Source: JAEUIZ01 sp046155605
GTDB lineage: Bacteria > Planctomycetota > Phycisphaerae > Phycisphaerales > UBA1924
DNA length: 23,659 nucleotides
Direction of reading: 5' to 3'
Assembly: GCA_046155605.1 (NCBI GenBank)
Contig: JBJXFQ010000076.1
Location: 1 to 23,659 of the forward strand
The position numbers and the translations under genes were made by a program. The notes beneath the pieces were generated by a model that saw only the letters and a list, made by a program, of their open reading frames with translations, did no database searches and was not told where the DNA came from. Positions 22,880-23,659 of this stretch are shown piece by piece; the stretch's first letter is position 1, and every line of letters starts with the position of its first letter.

Positions 22880-23425
22880 TCACCCCACGCGGTTCCACGG
22901 CATGCGTGAGAGCACCGCGGCAAGCCCGCAGAAGCCGCTCGCGCCGGCGAATGTAAGCCCCGCGCCAAAGAACGCGGGGATGATAAGAAAGCCGGGATGC
23001 ACAAAGTAACCGAGCGCGGCACCCGCGAGCACGAGCACGCCCACGACGAGTTGCACCTGTCGCAGGACGTTGATGGCACACCCGCCGCGTGCGGCCCGCG
23101 CGACCGGCAACCCCGCCGCCTTCCACGCGTCGATCCCGCCTACCAGATTCACCGGCTCCAGGCCCTCGCCTCGAGCCATTCGGCAGGCATCGGCACCGCG
23201 AACGCCGGTCTTGCAATGGATCACGATCCGCTGCCCGGGCTTGGCGGCGATCTCGCCGGCGCGGAACCGCGAGAGCGGCAGCGTCGCCGCCCCCTCGATT
23301 CGCTCGCGCGCGTGCTCATCTGGCTCGCGAACATCAACAAGCACGGCCTCACCCGCAGCCAGCCAGCCGTGCGCCGTATGCGGATCGACTTCGAGCGCTG
23401 AGCGATTCAAGATAGCAGTTGGCAT
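22880..23425 (-). CDS. Rhodanese domain fused to DUF2892 membrane domain
   Basis: A 181-residue protein. Residues ~10-105 are a rhodanese domain: VLVDVREPDEHARERIEGA and the active-site loop HCKTGVRG (catalytic Cys) and NLVGGIDAWKAAGLPV, implying sulfur transfer or persulfide handling. Residues ~115-175 match DUF2892 (GCAINVLRQVQLVVGVLVLAGAALGYFVHPGFLIIPAFFGAGLTFAGASGFCGLA), two membrane helices anchoring the domain at the inner membrane. Start ATG 23425 has AAAGGGGG upstream. Such fusions often belong to sulfide-detoxification sets; only the AhpD-like gene accompanies it here. An IS5-type element lies 110 bp upstream. Confidence 0.93.
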   Translation of the reverse strand: MPTAILNRSALEVDPHTAHGWLAAGEAVLVDVREPDEHARERIEGAATLPLSRFRAGEIAAKPGQRIVIHCKTGVRGADACRMARGEGLEPVNLVGGIDAWKAAGLPVARAARGGCAINVLRQVQLVVGVLVLAGAALGYFVHPGFLIIPAFFGAGLTFAGASGFCGLAAVLSRMPWNRVG

Positions 23426-23454
23426 GCGGAGCCCCCTTTCGTACAAGCGTAAAT

Positions 23455-23463
23455 AGTATAGCA
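23455..23463 (-). promoter_or_regulatory. Extended -10 promoter element of the rhodanese gene
   Basis: On the minus strand TGCTATACT is a TGn-TATAAT extended -10 box (5/6 for the hexamer), about 30 bp before the ATG. No matching -35 is seen, which extended -10 promoters tolerate. It sits between the IS end and the gene. Confidence 0.45.
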
Positions 23464-23534
23464 GCGAATAGCGGAGCAAGGTATCCGTTGAACCGTGGAT
23501 TAGTACCAAGCGCCATTGTCGCTGTCGCAGTTGT

Positions 23535-23659
23535 CTAGGCTGTGTCTGACGGATCGCCCGGGGCCAGGAGGCGGAGGTATCGGCGGATGATGGCCAGGTC
23601 GAGGAACGCCTGGAAGTTCACCGCGAGCTTGTCGTAGCGGGTGCCGACGCGGCGGTTCT
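23535..23659 (-). CDS. IS5-family transposase, C-terminal end (cut by window edge)
   Basis: Only the last 40 residues are visible: NRRVGTRYDKLAVNFQAF and LDLAIIRRYLRLL. RYDKLAxNFxAFLxLAxIRxxL is the C-terminal hallmark of IS5-group DDE transposases, whose third catalytic Glu would be upstream of the window edge. The stop is TAG at 23535-23537. The gene is on the minus strand and is the distal end relative to the neighbouring rhodanese gene. Confidence 0.85.
   Translation of the reverse strand, partial: NRRVGTRYDKLAVNFQAFLDLAIIRRYLRLLAPGDPSDTA
23535..23659 (-). mobile_element. Right end of an IS5-type insertion sequence
   Basis: The coding end runs directly into the element boundary. GGCTGTGTCTGAC (from about 23538) is a likely terminal inverted repeat, and the CTAG at 23535-23538 may be the target duplication typical of some IS5 groups. 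The other end lies outside the window, so the boundary is inferred. Confidence 0.5.

Overview
The window looks like chromosomal DNA of a high-GC planctomycete, most likely of the order Phycisphaerales. The strongest pointers are a secreted protein ending in two GC-type dockerin repeats (YANCD...LNVxDFxCFLNxF), small membrane proteins with a C-terminal CxxCGY...CPECG zinc ribbon, a prepilin-like protein with a GFTLRE leader, and many short monocistronic units on both strands. Taxonomy is inferred from these protein types, not from a marker gene.

Layout: (1) 1-1860: the C-terminal part of DNA polymerase III alpha (dnaE), then tRNA-Leu(CAA). (2) 1933-4646: two divergently transcribed secreted proteins, an FG-GAP repeat protein with GC-dockerin repeats and a protein ending in an S74 intramolecular chaperone domain. 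(3) 4706-8203: tRNA-Thr(UGU), a membrane/zinc-ribbon protein, an M29 aminopeptidase, a VapBC-like toxin-antitoxin pair, and a convergent prepilin-like protein. (4) 8392-12793: a two-gene unit on the minus strand (a ParA ATPase fused to an AMPK-type glycogen-binding domain, then a translationally coupled protein that looks like a ParA/FlhG fold without its P-loop), divergent from a cold-shock protein with a long hairpin-rich leader and a histidine kinase. (5) 12816-15749: two tandem paralogous secreted TPR proteins, one with a long Pro/Val repeat region. (6) 15956-19788: a lipoprotein, an amidohydrolase, a GT4 glycosyltransferase, a DUF2846-like lipoprotein and a flavin-reductase-like protein. 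(7) 19943-22451: an mraZ gene not followed by rsmH, about 700 bp without a convincing gene, a DUF4238 gene bracketed by two related palindromic repeats, and a 370-bp run of hairpins. (8) 22452-23659: an AhpD-like protein and a rhodanese-DUF2892 protein in one probable operon, then the end of an IS5-type transposase cut by the window edge.

The best candidate for something undescribed is the ParA-glycogen-binding fusion with its coupled partner. The ParA part keeps the deviant Walker A motif, and the C-terminal domain keeps the two Trp and the Asn that contact carbohydrate in AMPK beta. This suggests a positioning ATPase that takes a polyglucan (glycogen granule or similar) as cargo or signal. 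Other notable items are the roughly 178-nt structured leader of the cold-shock gene, the 10-bp-phased MraZ-box-like repeats over the mraZ promoter, and the inverted repeat pair around the DUF4238 gene. All family calls were made by eye from sequence motifs; no database search was run.
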